Below, piece by piece: positions 44,121 to 55,711 of a DNA stretch of 64,000 nt. The DNA is taken from assembly GCF_000719555.1 (NCBI RefSeq), contig NZ_JOGX01000030.1, positions 1 through 64,000 of the forward strand, written 5' to 3'. The translations under genes were made by a program, and so were the position numbers. The stretch's first letter is position 1; each line of letters begins with the position of its first letter. The DNA is from Streptomyces sp. NRRL F-5727 (lineage in GTDB: Bacteria; Actinomycetota; Actinomycetes; Streptomycetales; Streptomycetaceae). The notes beneath the pieces were generated by a model that had not been told where the DNA came from, did no database searches, and saw only the letters and a list, made by a program, of their open reading frames with translations.

Positions 44121-46232
44121 TCACTGCACGACGTGTCCGGGGGCCGGGTCGAGCGCGGTCACGGGGGCGGTGTCGACCGCCCGCCGCCAGCCGTGCTCGC
44201 CGCGGGCGAGCAGCCAGGCGGTGGTCTCGGCGGGCGGCATGGCCGCGGAGACCAGCCAGCCCTGGACGGCGTCACAACCCAGGTCGCGCAGCCGCTCCCA
44301 GGTCTCGTCGTCCTCGACGCCCTCGGCGACGACGAGGAGGCCGAGGGAGTGGGCGAGGTCGACGGTGCAGCGGACGATCTCGGCGTCCTCGGTGTCGACG
44401 GCCAGCCGGGCGACGAAGGAGCGGTCGATCTTCAGTTCGCTGACCGGGAGCCGGCGCAGGTGGACGAGGGAGGAGTAGCCGGTGCCGAAGTCGTCCAGGG
44501 ACATCTTGACGCCGTGGCCGGTGAGGCCGTTGAGGGTGTCGGCGGCGCGCTGGGGGTCCTCCAGGAGGACGTGTTCCGTTATCTCCAGCTGGAGGGAGCC
44601 GGCCGGGACGCCGTGCCGGGCGAGCCGGGCGGCGACGGCGCCGGCGAAGCCGGGGGTGTGGACGTCGCGCGGCGAGACGTTGACGGCGACGGGCACCTCC
44701 AGGCCCTGGGCGCGCCAGCGGGCGACCTGGGCGAGGGCGGTCTCCAGGACGTACTCGGTGAGGTGCGGCATCAGCCCGGAGGACTCGGCGATGGCGATGA
44801 ACTCGTCCGGTGGAACCTTTCCGCGCTCGGGATGGACCCAGCGGACGAGGGCTTCCAGGCCGGCCACCTGGCCGTCGAAGCGGACCTTCGGCTGGTAGTG
44901 GAGCTCGACCTCGCCGGCGTCGAGCGCGCGGCGCAGGTCGCCGAGGAGGCCGAGGCGGTCGGGGGTGTTGGAGTCGCGCTTGGACTCGTACACCTCGACG
45001 CCGGTGCGGTCGCGCTTGGCCTGGTACATGGCGACGTCGGCGCGGCGCAGCAGGCCCTCGGCGTCGGCGGCGTGGTCGGGGTAGACGGCGACGCCGGCGC
45101 TGGCCTCCAGGACGAGGGTGAGCCCGTCGAGGTCGAGCGGGGAGGAGAGGGCGGCGACGAGGTGGCGGGCGACCCGCTGGGCGCTGGTGGTGGAGTCGGC
45201 GACGGGCAGCAGCACGGCGAACTCGTCGCCGCCGAGCCGGGCGGCCTCGGCGCCGCGCGGCAGGGCGAGGCGGAGCCGGTCGGCGATCTGGAGGAGGAGC
45301 CGGTCGCCGGCGAGGTGGCCGAGGGTGTCGTTGACCGAGCGGAAGCGGTCGAGGTCGATGAGGACGAGGGCGGCGCGGGCCTGCTCGCCCTCGGCGTCCT
45401 CCAGCGCGGTCCAGGTGCGCTCCAGCAGCCACTGGCGGTTGGGGAGGCCGGTGAGCGGGTCGCGGAGCTGTTCCTCGGCGCGGGCGCGGGCGATCCAGAG
45501 GGTGGAGTCGAGGGCGATCAGCGGGATCGCGAAGAGCGGCAGGAGGACGGGGAAGGCGTCGGCGACGACGCAGATCAGCGGGGCGATGCCGAGCAGGGCG
45601 ACGGCGACGAGCCCCTGGCGGAGCAGGGCGGTGCGGGCGACGGTGGGCAGTCCGCGGCCGGGCGGCGCGAGCGTGTACCACAGCAGCAGGCGGGTCGCGA
45701 GGAGGTACGCACCGGCGGCGAGCACGATCTCCGGGGCGTCGGCGATCCCCCAGTCGAGCGGCTGCCAGGGGGCGTCGACGCTGGGGACGTCGCCGAAGAC
45801 GGCGAGGACGAGCGCGGCGGCGCCGACGCCGAGGATGTCGGCGGCGCCGTGCAGCAGGCCCTGCCGCCAGCGGTGCCGGCGGGCGGCGCTGACGAGGACG
45901 ACGACGGTGAGCGAGACGAGCCCGGCGGGCACCCAGCCGTACAGGAGGAGGACGGCGAGGGTGAGGGCGGCGCCGGAGCCGGTGCCGCCCCACCAGCGCT
46001 CGCGGCCGAGGGCGACCAGGTGGCCGACGATGAGGCCGGTGAGGAGGGCGAGGGACCAGCCGGCGACGCCGCCGGGGAAGAGCGGCTCCCCGGAGGTCAG
46101 GGCCCGCTGGAGCCCGGTGACGAGCACGGCGGCCGCCGTGCCCACCACGGCGGCGGGCAGGCCGGTGAAGCCCGCGGGGAGCACCCGGCCGCGCGTCCGT
46201 GGCACCGGGGCGGCACTCTCGGTCGGTTCCAT
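44121..46232 (-). CDS. Membrane GGDEF-EAL protein (RmdB-like)
   Basis: A 703-residue protein. Six to eight membrane helices (about 20-260) precede a GGDEF domain (LTGLPNRQWLLER, LIDLDRFRSVNDTLGH, ARLGGDEFAVLLP) and an EAL domain. The EAL side is intact: LEALVRWVHPERG, LQLEITEHVLLEDP, SLDDFGTGYSSLVHLRRLP, ELKIDRSF, VVAEGVED. It is probably able both to make and to hydrolyse c-di-GMP. Its layout and its place beside ligA resemble RmdB of Streptomyces, known to lower c-di-GMP and promote development. ATG 46232 was chosen over the upstream GTG because GGGACGGGA precedes it. Confidence 0.88.
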   Translation of the reverse strand: MEPTESAAPVPRTRGRVLPAGFTGLPAAVVGTAAAVLVTGLQRALTSGEPLFPGGVAGWSLALLTGLIVGHLVALGRERWWGGTGSGAALTLAVLLLYGWVPAGLVSLTVVVLVSAARRHRWRQGLLHGAADILGVGAAALVLAVFGDVPSVDAPWQPLDWGIADAPEIVLAAGAYLLATRLLLWYTLAPPGRGLPTVARTALLRQGLVAVALLGIAPLICVVADAFPVLLPLFAIPLIALDSTLWIARARAEEQLRDPLTGLPNRQWLLERTWTALEDAEGEQARAALVLIDLDRFRSVNDTLGHLAGDRLLLQIADRLRLALPRGAEAARLGGDEFAVLLPVADSTTSAQRVARHLVAALSSPLDLDGLTLVLEASAGVAVYPDHAADAEGLLRRADVAMYQAKRDRTGVEVYESKRDSNTPDRLGLLGDLRRALDAGEVELHYQPKVRFDGQVAGLEALVRWVHPERGKVPPDEFIAIAESSGLMPHLTEYVLETALAQVARWRAQGLEVPVAVNVSPRDVHTPGFAGAVAARLARHGVPAGSLQLEITEHVLLEDPQRAADTLNGLTGHGVKMSLDDFGTGYSSLVHLRRLPVSELKIDRSFVARLAVDTEDAEIVRCTVDLAHSLGLLVVAEGVEDDETWERLRDLGCDAVQGWLVSAAMPPAETTAWLLARGEHGWRRAVDTAPVTALDPAPGHVVQ

Positions 46233-46552
46233 TCCCGTCCCTCTCACAGGCGGCGGTGCCGTCGCTGTCCGATGGGCCGCGGGGCGGCCCGGGTGGCGTC
46301 CGGCCGCCCCGCCCTGCTCCGCCGGCTTCGGGGGCGGGGCGCAGGGCGCGGGGCCGTTCGTCCTGGCGCACGGCCGCGCAGAACCCTCGCGCGGCGGTGC
46401 GGGACGAGACGCACGGTCACCACACTAGGCCGCCGAGGGCGCCGAGGGGCAGCGCTCTCCCTCTCTTGCCCGAATGCGGCCTGGCCACCCGTAACGATCT
46501 GGTATGCGCCGAACGGGTGAGCTTCCGGGGTGCGGGGAGGGGCGGCCGGCGG
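46233..46552 (-). promoter_or_regulatory. Intergenic region ligA / GGDEF-EAL gene
   Basis: This 320-base stretch has no supported gene. TAGTGT at 46422-46427 (minus strand) is the best -10 for the GGDEF-EAL gene and would give a leader of about 180 bases. A less GC-rich patch near 46485-46525 (cgtaacgatctggtatgcgc) may be another promoter or protein-binding site. Confidence 0.4.
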
Positions 46553-48787
<2,235 letters not shown>

Positions 48788-49786
48788 TCACTCTGGGTTG
48801 TCCGCGAGCGATCTCGCCGCCCGGGCGCAGTGGGCGAGCGCCGCCCGGGCGTACGCGGGCGAGGCGCCCGCGAGCCCGCAGGTGGGGGTGACGACCACGG
48901 ACTCGGCGAGAGTCCCCGGATTCAGCCCCAGCCTGCGCCACAGCGTCCTGACACCCATGACGCTACCGCCCGGGTCGGACAATGCCGTGTCGGTGGACGG
49001 CACCACACCGGCGAAGAGCTTCGTGCCGGCCTCCACGGCCTCGCCGATGGGCTCCTCGTCACGTTCGGTGAGCAGCCCGAAGTCGAACGAGACGCCGGCG
49101 GCTCCGGCGCGGCGGAGCAGCGCGAAGGGGACGCCGGGGGCGCAGGAGTGGACGGTGACGGGCCCGTCGTGGGCGGCGATCACGTCCCGCAGGGCGGACT
49201 CGACGACCTGCCGGTCGACGGCGCGGTGGGTGCGGTAGCCGCTGGCGGTGCGGATCCGCCCGAGGAGGACGGCGGTGAGCGAGGGCTCGTCGAGCTGGAG
49301 CACGATCCGGGCGCCGGGGACGCGCTTGGCGACGTCGGCGAGGTGTTCGCGCAGGCCCTCGGCGAGGGAGGCGGCGAGGTCGCGGCAGGCGCCGGGGTCG
49401 GCCAGGGCGGCCTCTCCGCCGCGGAGTTCGAGGGCGGCGGCGAGGGTCCACGGGCCGACGGCCTGGACCTTGAGCGGGCCCTCGTACCCCTGGGTGAACT
49501 CCTCCAGGGCGTCGAGGTCCTCGCCGAGCCAGGAGCGGGCGCGGCGGGTGTCGCGGCCGGGCCGGTCGCTGATCCGCCAGCCGCTGGGCTCCACGTGCGC
49601 GTACAGGTCGACGAGCAGCCCGAGGGTGCGGCCGATCATGTCGGCGCCGGGGCCGCGGGCGGGGAGTTCGGCGAGGAAGGGGAAGTCCTCGAAGGACCCG
49701 GTGACGGTCTTGGCGGCCTCGCGGGCGTCGCCTCCGGGCAGGGAGCCGACGCCGGTGGCGGGGCCCCACAGCTGGGTGTCGCTCAT
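48788..49786 (-). CDS. Core MetE-like (cobalamin-independent) methionine synthase
   Basis: A 332-residue protein corresponding to the C-terminal barrel of MetE only. Zinc ligands are visible as His and Cys in VTVHSCAPGVP and Cys in VVTPTCGLAGAS; a LDEPSL motif holds the catalytic region. It lacks the N-terminal MetE half, as do archaeal MesA-type enzymes that use an unusual methyl donor. The donor and acceptor here are unknown. It ends 33 bases upstream of ligA and begins just after an SDR gene. Confidence 0.8.
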   Translation of the reverse strand: MSDTQLWGPATGVGSLPGGDAREAAKTVTGSFEDFPFLAELPARGPGADMIGRTLGLLVDLYAHVEPSGWRISDRPGRDTRRARSWLGEDLDALEEFTQGYEGPLKVQAVGPWTLAAALELRGGEAALADPGACRDLAASLAEGLREHLADVAKRVPGARIVLQLDEPSLTAVLLGRIRTASGYRTHRAVDRQVVESALRDVIAAHDGPVTVHSCAPGVPFALLRRAGAAGVSFDFGLLTERDEEPIGEAVEAGTKLFAGVVPSTDTALSDPGGSVMGVRTLWRRLGLNPGTLAESVVVTPTCGLAGASPAYARAALAHCARAARSLADNPE

Positions 49787-49795
49787 GTGCCTGCC

Positions 49796-50485
49796 CTACC
49801 GTCCCGGACGGACCGTCAGGTCGTTGACCTCGGCGTCGCGCGGCAGGTCGAGGGCCATCACGACGGTGGTCGCCACCGACTCGGGGTCGATCCACTTCGC
49901 GGGGTCGTACTCCTTGCCCTCCTGCTGGTGCACCTTGGCCTGCATGGGGCTGGCGGTGCGGCCGGGGTAGACGGAGGTGACCCGGACGCCGTGGGCGTGC
50001 TCCTCGTGGCGCAGGGAGTCGGCGAGGGCCTTCAGGCCGTGCTTGGAGGCCGCGTACGCGCTCCACTCGGCGTGCGCGTGGAGCCCGGCGCCGGAGTTCA
50101 CGAAGACGACGTGCCCCTGGGTGAGGCGGAGCTGCGGCAGGAAGTGCCGGGTCAGCTCGGCGGGGGCGACGAGGTTGACGTTCAGCTGGTGGTGCCAGGA
50201 CTTGGGGGTCAGCTCGCCCACCGTGCCGAGGTCGACGACGCCGGCGATGTGCAGCAGCGAGTCGACCCGGTCGGGCAGGCTCTGGTGCGAGAACGCCCAG
50301 GAGAGCCGGTCCGGGTCCGCCAGGTCGCCGACGAGCGTGCGGGCGCCGGGGAACTCGGCCGCCAGCTCCTTCGCACGCGCCGCGTCGCGCGCGTGCAGCA
50401 CGAGTTCGTCCCCGCGCGCGTGCAGCCGGCGCGCGACGGCGGCGCCGATGCCGGAGCCGGCCCCGGTGATCACATGAGTAGCCAT
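49796..50485 (-). CDS. Short-chain dehydrogenase/reductase (SDR)
   Basis: A 229-residue classical SDR: cofactor motif VITGAGSGIGAAVARRL, NSGAG region with Ser, catalytic YAASK (WSAYAASKHGLKAL), then the PGRT of VYPGRTASPM. Substrate unknown. Three starts are close together (50494, 50491, 50485); I use ATG 50485, ten bases after GGGAG. It lies nine bases from the MetE-like gene and 16 bases from the LOG-family gene, so it is in the same unit. Confidence 0.9.
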   Translation of the reverse strand: MATHVITGAGSGIGAAVARRLHARGDELVLHARDAARAKELAAEFPGARTLVGDLADPDRLSWAFSHQSLPDRVDSLLHIAGVVDLGTVGELTPKSWHHQLNVNLVAPAELTRHFLPQLRLTQGHVVFVNSGAGLHAHAEWSAYAASKHGLKALADSLRHEEHAHGVRVTSVYPGRTASPMQAKVHQQEGKEYDPAKWIDPESVATTVVMALDLPRDAEVNDLTVRPGR

Positions 50486-50501
50486 GGTCACCATGCTCCC
50501 A

Positions 50502-51041
50502 TCAGCGGGCGGCGATCTCGCTCTCCAGGTACGCCAGTGCCGTCGCCCCGTCCTCGGCGAAGAAGGCCAGCTCGGCGAGGGGGCGGGGCAGGAAGCCCTC
50601 GTCCTCCATGCGCCGGAACTGGGCCTTGAGGCCGTCGTAGAAGCCGGCGGTGTTGAGGACGACGACGGGCTTGGTGTGCTTGCCGTGCTTCTTCAGCTCC
50701 AGGATCTCGGTGGCCTCGTCGAGGGTGCCCGTGCCGCCGACCATCACGACGATGGCGTCGGACTTGGCGAGGAGGAGCGCCTTCCGCTCGGCCAGGTCCC
50801 GGGTGACGGTCATCTCGTCGGCGTTCGTGCGGGCCTTGGCGGCGAGGAAGTCGACGGAGACGCCGACGAGCCGGCCGCCGGCCGCCTGGACGCCGTCCGC
50901 GACGACCTTCATCAGACCGGTGTCGGAGCCGCCCCAGACGAGGGTGTGGCCGGCCTTGCCGAGGAGGCCGGCGAACTCGCGGGCGGGAGCGGTGTAGCGC
51001 TCGTCGAGGTCGGCGGCGGAGAGGAAGACGCAGATGTTCAT
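50502..51041 (-). CDS. LOG-family Rossmann protein (TIGR00730 type)
   Basis: A 179-residue protein related to cytokinin-activating LOG phosphoribohydrolases. The nucleotide site motif appears as WGGSDTGLMKVVADGV (family GGGxxGLMG), and the second as VVMVGGTGTLDEATEIL (family PGGxGTxxE; the Pro is Val here). Family members cleave ribose-5-phosphate from N6-modified AMP or other nucleotides. The two departures leave activity uncertain. It heads the unit with the SDR and MetE-like genes. Confidence 0.88.
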   Translation of the reverse strand: MNICVFLSAADLDERYTAPAREFAGLLGKAGHTLVWGGSDTGLMKVVADGVQAAGGRLVGVSVDFLAAKARTNADEMTVTRDLAERKALLLAKSDAIVVMVGGTGTLDEATEILELKKHGKHTKPVVVLNTAGFYDGLKAQFRRMEDEGFLPRPLAELAFFAEDGATALAYLESEIAAR

Positions 51042-51138
51042 GCCGCCACGGTATGCCGTGACCTGCGGGTTCCGAGATTCTTCGGGAAATCCCGGGCGGG
51101 GGCGATGAGTTCCGGTGGGTCCGCCGGTCTGCCCTGCC

Positions 51139-51702
51139 ATGGACGAGGTGAGGACGGTCGTCTCGCGGGACGGGACGACCATCGCGTACGAGCGGTACGG
51201 GACGGGGGCCGCGGGCGGGCCCGCGGTGGTGCTGGTGAGCGGGGCGGGTGAGGTGCCGCTCGCCCGGCTGCTGGCCCGGAGCTTCCCCGTGTTCCTGTAC
51301 GACCGGGGGGTGCGGGGCGACGCCGGGCCGGTCGAGCGGGAGGTCGAGGACCTGGCGGCGGTCCTGGAGGCCGCGGGCCCCGGTGCGGCGGTGCACGGCA
51401 GCGGGCAGGGCGGCGCGCTGGCGCTGGCGGCCGCGGCGGCCGGGCTGCCGGTGGGGGCGGTGTCGGTCTTCGAGCCGCCGTACGACGACACGCTCGGGCC
51501 CCTGCCGGAGGTCCACGCGCGCGTGCTGGTGGTCGACGGGGGCGCGAGCCCGGCGCCGGTGCGGCGCGCGGCCCGGGAGCTGTCGGCGCGGCTGCCGCGG
51601 GCCCGGCACCGGACGCTGACCGGCCAGACCCACGAGGTGGCGCCGCATGTGCTGGCGCCGGTGCTCGCGGAGTTCGTGGCGGAGGCGTCCGACGGGCTGT
51701 GA
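51139..51702 (+). CDS. Alpha/beta-hydrolase fold protein, probably lacking the nucleophile
   Basis: A 187-residue alpha/beta-hydrolase. The fold is seen in PAVVLVSGAGEVPLARLLA, FLYDRGVRGDAG, VSVFEPPY, RVLVVDGG and the C-terminal His in TLTGQTHEVAPHVLAPVLAEF. At the nucleophile elbow, where relatives have G-x-S-x-G-G, this protein has GSGQGG, so Gly replaces the Ser. It may be inactive or use another mechanism. ATG 51139 was chosen as start of the fold. Convergent with mnmA, 13 bases apart. Confidence 0.75.
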   Translation: MDEVRTVVSRDGTTIAYERYGTGAAGGPAVVLVSGAGEVPLARLLARSFPVFLYDRGVRGDAGPVEREVEDLAAVLEAAGPGAAVHGSGQGGALALAAAAAGLPVGAVSVFEPPYDDTLGPLPEVHARVLVVDGGASPAPVRRAARELSARLPRARHRTLTGQTHEVAPHVLAPVLAEFVAEASDGL

Positions 51703-51715
51703 GCGGGCCGCCCCG

Positions 51716-52840
51716 CTACGCGGGCGCGGCGGCCGTGCGGCGGACCGTCGTCGCGATCGTCGCCGAGCCGACCACGCGGGTGTCGTCGTAGAGGACGATC
51801 GCCTGGCCGGGGGCGACGCCGCGGACGGGCTCGTCGAAGGTGACGCGGAGCTCGCCGTCCTCCATCGCCGCGCTCACGGGCGTCTCGCCGCCGTGGGCGC
51901 GGAGCTGGGCGGTGTAGCGGCCGGGGCCTTCGGGGGCGGTGCCGCACCAGCGGGGCTTGATCGCGGTGAGGGCGGTGACGTCGAGGGACTCGGCGGGGCC
52001 GACGGTGACCGTGTTGTTCACGGGCGAGATGTCGAGGACGTAGCGGGGCTTGCCGTCGGCGGCCGGGTGGCCGATGCGGAGGCCCTTGCGCTGGCCGATG
52101 GTGAAGCCGTACGCGCCCTCGTGGGTGCCGAGCCTGGTGCCGGACTCGTCGACGATGTCGCCCTCCGCCTTGCCCAGGCGGGCGGCGAGGAAGCCCTGGG
52201 TGTCGCCGTCGGCGATGAAGCAGATGTCGTGGCTGTCGGGCTTCTTGGCGACGGCGAGGCCGCGCCGCTCGGCCTCGGCCCGGATCTCGTCCTTGGTGGT
52301 GAGGGTGTCGCCGAGCGGGAACATGGCGTGGGCGAGCTGCTGCTCGTCGAGGACGCCGAGCACGTACGACTGGTCCTTGGCCATGTCGGAGGCGCGGTGC
52401 AGCTCGCGGGTGCCGTCCTCGTTCAGGACCACGGTGGCGTAGTGGCCGGTGCAGACCGCGTCGAAGCCGAGGGCGAGCGCCTTGTCGAGCAGGGCCGCGA
52501 ACTTGATCTTCTCGTTGCAGCGCAGGCACGGGTTGGGCGTGCGGCCGGCCTCGTACTCCGCGACGAAGTCGTCGACGACGTCGGCGCGGAAGCGCTCGGC
52601 GAGGTCCCAGACGTAGAAGGGGATGCCGATGACGTCGGCGGCCCGGCGCGCGTCCCGGGAGTCCTCGATGGTGCAGCAGCCGCGGGCTCCGGTGCGGAAG
52701 GACTGCGGGTTCGCGGAGAGCGCGAGGTGCACGCCGGTGACGTCGTGGCCGGCCTCGACGGCTCGGGCGGCGGCGACGGCGGAGTCCACCCCGCCGGACA
52801 TGGCGGCGAGGACGCGAAGAGGGCGCGGAGTCTCAGTCAT
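51716..52840 (-). CDS. mnmA: tRNA-specific 2-thiouridylase
   Basis: A 374-residue enzyme. The PP-loop SGGVDS is at 15-20, the nucleophile C105 in NPCLRCN, and the second active cysteine in [15 protein letters not shown]. The C-terminal domain ([22 protein letters not shown]) is typical. It transfers sulfur from a cysteine desulfurase to U34 of Lys, Glu and Gln tRNAs. The matching desulfurase gene lies 750 bases away in the same direction. Confidence 0.96.
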   Translation of the reverse strand: MTETPRPLRVLAAMSGGVDSAVAAARAVEAGHDVTGVHLALSANPQSFRTGARGCCTIEDSRDARRAADVIGIPFYVWDLAERFRADVVDDFVAEYEAGRTPNPCLRCNEKIKFAALLDKALALGFDAVCTGHYATVVLNEDGTRELHRASDMAKDQSYVLGVLDEQQLAHAMFPLGDTLTTKDEIRAEAERRGLAVAKKPDSHDICFIADGDTQGFLAARLGKAEGDIVDESGTRLGTHEGAYGFTIGQRKGLRIGHPAADGKPRYVLDISPVNNTVTVGPAESLDVTALTAIKPRWCGTAPEGPGRYTAQLRAHGGETPVSAAMEDGELRVTFDEPVRGVAPGQAIVLYDDTRVVGSATIATTVRRTAAAPA

Positions 52841-52900
52841 AGCCCTACCAGGGTACGGGGCCGCGGGAACCGCGCGGCCGGGACCGGCGTTCTGGGGAGC

Positions 52901-53566
52901 ATGGGGAGCGAGAACGGCAGGAAGCGGGGGGTCGGCCGGCGCGCCGTGCTGCTCGGCGGCGGCGCGGCCGTGGTGGGCACGGCGGTGCTGGCGCGCGAGG
53001 AGCTGGCGCGGGCCTGGTGGCGGCTGCCGGGCATGGAGAAGCCGCGGACGGACGGGGAGCTGGACCACAAGGCGGCCGAGTGGACGGCGGCGCACCAGGC
53101 GAACTGGCGGCGGGCGGACCGCCCGGAGGACTACCGGATCGACCGGGTGGTGATCCATGTGGTGCAGGGCTCGTACGCGACGGCGCTGAAGGTGTTCCGG
53201 AATCCGCTGCACGGGGCGGCCACCCACTACGTGGTCCGCAAGGACGGGCATGTGGCGCAGATGATCCGGGAGCTCGACGTGGCCTTCCACGCCGGGAACC
53301 GGGACATGAACGAGCGGAGCGTCGGCATCGAGCACGAGGGCTTCGTGGACCGGCCGGGGGACTTCACGGCGGAGATGTACGCGGGGTCGGCGCGGCTGGC
53401 GGCGGACATCTGCCGGCGGCACGGGATACCGGTGGACCGGGAGCACATCATCGGGCACGTGGAGGTCGAGGGCACCGACCACACCGATCCCGGCCCGCAC
53501 TGGGACTGGGACCGGTATCTGACCCTCGTGAAGAAGGAGCTGACGAAGCCGCCGGCGCCTGCCTAG
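52901..53566 (+). CDS. N-acetylmuramoyl-L-alanine amidase (Amidase_2 type)
   Basis: A 221-residue exported enzyme. The N-terminus has a twin-Arg motif and hydrophobic stretch ([20 protein letters not shown]), so Tat export is likely. The amidase domain (about 75-200) shows zinc His in [41 protein letters not shown] and the second zinc His in [16 protein letters not shown]. It cuts the peptide side chain from peptidoglycan. The ATG sits close to a GGGGAG; no better start is present. It is transcribed alone between divergent mnmA and convergent cysteine desulfurase. Confidence 0.92.
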   Translation: MGSENGRKRGVGRRAVLLGGGAAVVGTAVLAREELARAWWRLPGMEKPRTDGELDHKAAEWTAAHQANWRRADRPEDYRIDRVVIHVVQGSYATALKVFRNPLHGAATHYVVRKDGHVAQMIRELDVAFHAGNRDMNERSVGIEHEGFVDRPGDFTAEMYAGSARLAADICRRHGIPVDREHIIGHVEVEGTDHTDPGPHWDWDRYLTLVKKELTKPPAPA

Positions 53567-53591
53567 CCGAGACCGGGGCTCCCGGCCCCGC

Positions 53592-54755
53592 CTAGCTGAG
53601 GCCGGCGGTCCTGGCGCGCTCGACCGCCGGGCCGATGGCGTCGGCGACGGCCCGGACGTCGTCCTCGGTGGAGGTGTGGCCGAGGGAGAAGCGGAGGGTG
53701 CCGCGGGCCAGCTCGGGGTCGGTGCCGGTGGCGAGGAGGACGTGGCTGGGCTGGGCGATGCCGGCGGTGCAGGCGGAGCCGGTGGAGCAGGCGATGCCGG
53801 CGGCGTCGAGGAGGAGGAGCAGGGAGTCGCCCTCGCAGCCGGGGAAGGTGAAGTGGGCGTTGGCGGGGAGCCGGTCGACCGGGTCGCCGCCGAGGATCGC
53901 GTCGGGCACGGCCGTGCGGACGGCGGTGACGAGGGTGTCGCGCAGGGCGCCGATCTCGCGGGCGAAGCCCTCCTGCCCTTCCGTGGCGAGGCGGGCGGCG
54001 GTGGCGAAGGCGGCGACGGCGGGGACGTCGAGGGTGCCGGAGCGGACGTGCCGCTCCTGGCCGCCGCCGTGCAGCACGGGGACGGGGGTGTGCTCGCGGC
54101 CGAGCAGCAGGGCGCCGATGCCGTAGGGGCCGCCGATCTTGTGGCCGGAGACGGTCATGGCGGCGAGCCCGGAGGCGCCGAAGTCGACGGGGAGCTGGCC
54201 GACCGCCTGGACGGCGTCGGCGTGCAGCGGGACGCCGAACTCGGCGGCGACGTCGGCGAGGGCGCGGACCGGCATGACGGTGCCGATCTCGTTGTTGGCC
54301 CACATGACGGTGGCGAGGGCGACGGACTCCGGGTCACGGGCGATCGCCTCGCGCAGCGCGTCGGGGTGGACCCGGCCGTGGGCGTCGACGGGGAGGTACT
54401 CCACCTCGGCGCCCTCGTGGCCGGCGAGCCAGTCGACGGCGTCGAGGACGGCGTGGTGCTCGACGGGGCTGGCGAGGACGCGGGTGCGACGGGGGTCGGC
54501 GTCCCGGCGGGACCAGTAGAGGCCCTTCACCGCGAGGTTGTCGGCCTCGGTGCCGCCGGAGGTGAGGACGACCTCGCTGGGGCGGGCGCCGAGCGCGGCG
54601 GCGAGGGTCTCGCGGCCCTCCTCGACGGTCCGCCGGGCGCGCCGCCCGGCGGCGTGCAGGGAGGAGGCGTTGCCCGTGACGGCGAGGTGGGCGGTCATCG
54701 CCTCGATCGCCTCGGGGAGCATGGGCGTGGTCGCGGCGTGGTCGAGGTAAGCCAT
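53592..54755 (-). CDS. Cysteine desulfurase (IscS/NifS type)
   Basis: A 387-residue PLP enzyme. [34 protein letters not shown], the PLP lysine in [15 protein letters not shown], and the persulfide-forming Cys in [13 protein letters not shown]. The cluster context with mnmA points to sulfur supply for tRNA thiolation. TAGAAT lies nine bases before the ATG and looks like a -10 box, so the leader would be very short. Confidence 0.95.
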   Translation of the reverse strand: MAYLDHAATTPMLPEAIEAMTAHLAVTGNASSLHAAGRRARRTVEEGRETLAAALGARPSEVVLTSGGTEADNLAVKGLYWSRRDADPRRTRVLASPVEHHAVLDAVDWLAGHEGAEVEYLPVDAHGRVHPDALREAIARDPESVALATVMWANNEIGTVMPVRALADVAAEFGVPLHADAVQAVGQLPVDFGASGLAAMTVSGHKIGGPYGIGALLLGREHTPVPVLHGGGQERHVRSGTLDVPAVAAFATAARLATEGQEGFAREIGALRDTLVTAVRTAVPDAILGGDPVDRLPANAHFTFPGCEGDSLLLLLDAAGIACSTGSACTAGIAQPSHVLLATGTDPELARGTLRFSLGHTSTEDDVRAVADAIGPAVERARTAGLS

Positions 54756-54825
54756 GGTGGGTCGATTCTACGAGCCCCGGAACGGCGCTCCCCTCCGCAC
54801 CGGGGTCGTACGGCCGCGTACCGGC

Positions 54826-55689
54826 TCAGTCGCGCGGGGCGCGGGCGAGCTGGCGGGACTGGGCGACGAGCCGGCCGGCGCTGTCCCAGACCTCGGCGTC
54901 CTCCTCCAGGAAGCCGCCGGCGAGGTTGCGGGTGGTGATGGAGACCCGCAGCGGGCCTGGGGCGGGGCGGCAGCGGACGTGGGTGGTGAGCTCCACGGTC
55001 GGCGTCCAGCCCTTGAGGCCCAGCTCGAAGGAGGTCGGCGGCAGGGCGTCGACGGCGAGGAGCAGGGAGAGCGCGTCGGGCTCGCGGCCGTCGGCGAGGC
55101 CGAACCAGGCGCGCATCTCGCCCTTGCCGGAGGGGGCGCCGAGCGCCCAGCCGACGCACGCGGGGTCGAGGCGGAGGTCGAGCCGGTCGGTGATGGCCGA
55201 GGAGCCGGGGATCGGCGGGGCCGGGTTGTCGGCGGCGCTGAAGCACTGCTCGATCGGGGCGAGGGCGGGCGGGACGGCGCTGGTGCGGACGTCGTCCGGG
55301 AGGGCGTCGAGGTCGCCGTACGAGGCGAGGACGCGGATCCGCTCGACCTCGGTGCCGTCCTCGGCGTACTGGTAGAGCGAGGCGGTGCCGGTGGAGAGGG
55401 TCCGGCCGGTGCGGACGGTCTCGGTCCGGATGACGGCGGGGCCCGGCACCGACGGCGTGAGGTAGTGCGCCGAGATGGTGAAGGGGTCGGGGTGCGGGAG
55501 GTGGTCGCCGAGGGCGCGGCCGAGCAGGGCGAGGAGGTAGCCGCCGTTGACGGCGTGGATGATCGTCCAGCCGGCCGAGAGCTCGGCGTCGTAGACCCCG
55601 GGCTCCCGGAGGGTGACGGCGGTGTCCCGGTCGAACTCGCTGCGCGCCTCGGTCCGCGGGGCCGGGCTCGTCTCGGTACTCGTGCTCAT
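54826..55689 (-). CDS. Double hot-dog acyl-CoA thioesterase-like protein
   Basis: A 287-residue protein. The first half (WTIIHAVNGGYLLALLGRALGDHL, PDPFTISAHYLTPSVPGPA) and second half (TVELTTHVRCRPAPGPLRVSITTRNLAGGFLEEDAEVWDSAGRLVAQSRQLA in outline) each form a hot-dog fold of the TesB/acyl-CoA thioesterase type. It probably cleaves acyl-CoA; the chain-length range is unknown. ATG 55689 begins MSTSTETSP. Confidence 0.85.
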   Translation of the reverse strand: MSTSTETSPAPRTEARSEFDRDTAVTLREPGVYDAELSAGWTIIHAVNGGYLLALLGRALGDHLPHPDPFTISAHYLTPSVPGPAVIRTETVRTGRTLSTGTASLYQYAEDGTEVERIRVLASYGDLDALPDDVRTSAVPPALAPIEQCFSAADNPAPPIPGSSAITDRLDLRLDPACVGWALGAPSGKGEMRAWFGLADGREPDALSLLLAVDALPPTSFELGLKGWTPTVELTTHVRCRPAPGPLRVSITTRNLAGGFLEEDAEVWDSAGRLVAQSRQLARAPRD

Positions 55690-55711
55690 GCCCCGAAGGT
55701 ACAACAGGAGA

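Noticed and set aside
51115..51138. Upstream start of the small hydrolase
   Set aside because: The extra residues are not part of the fold and have no ribosome site.
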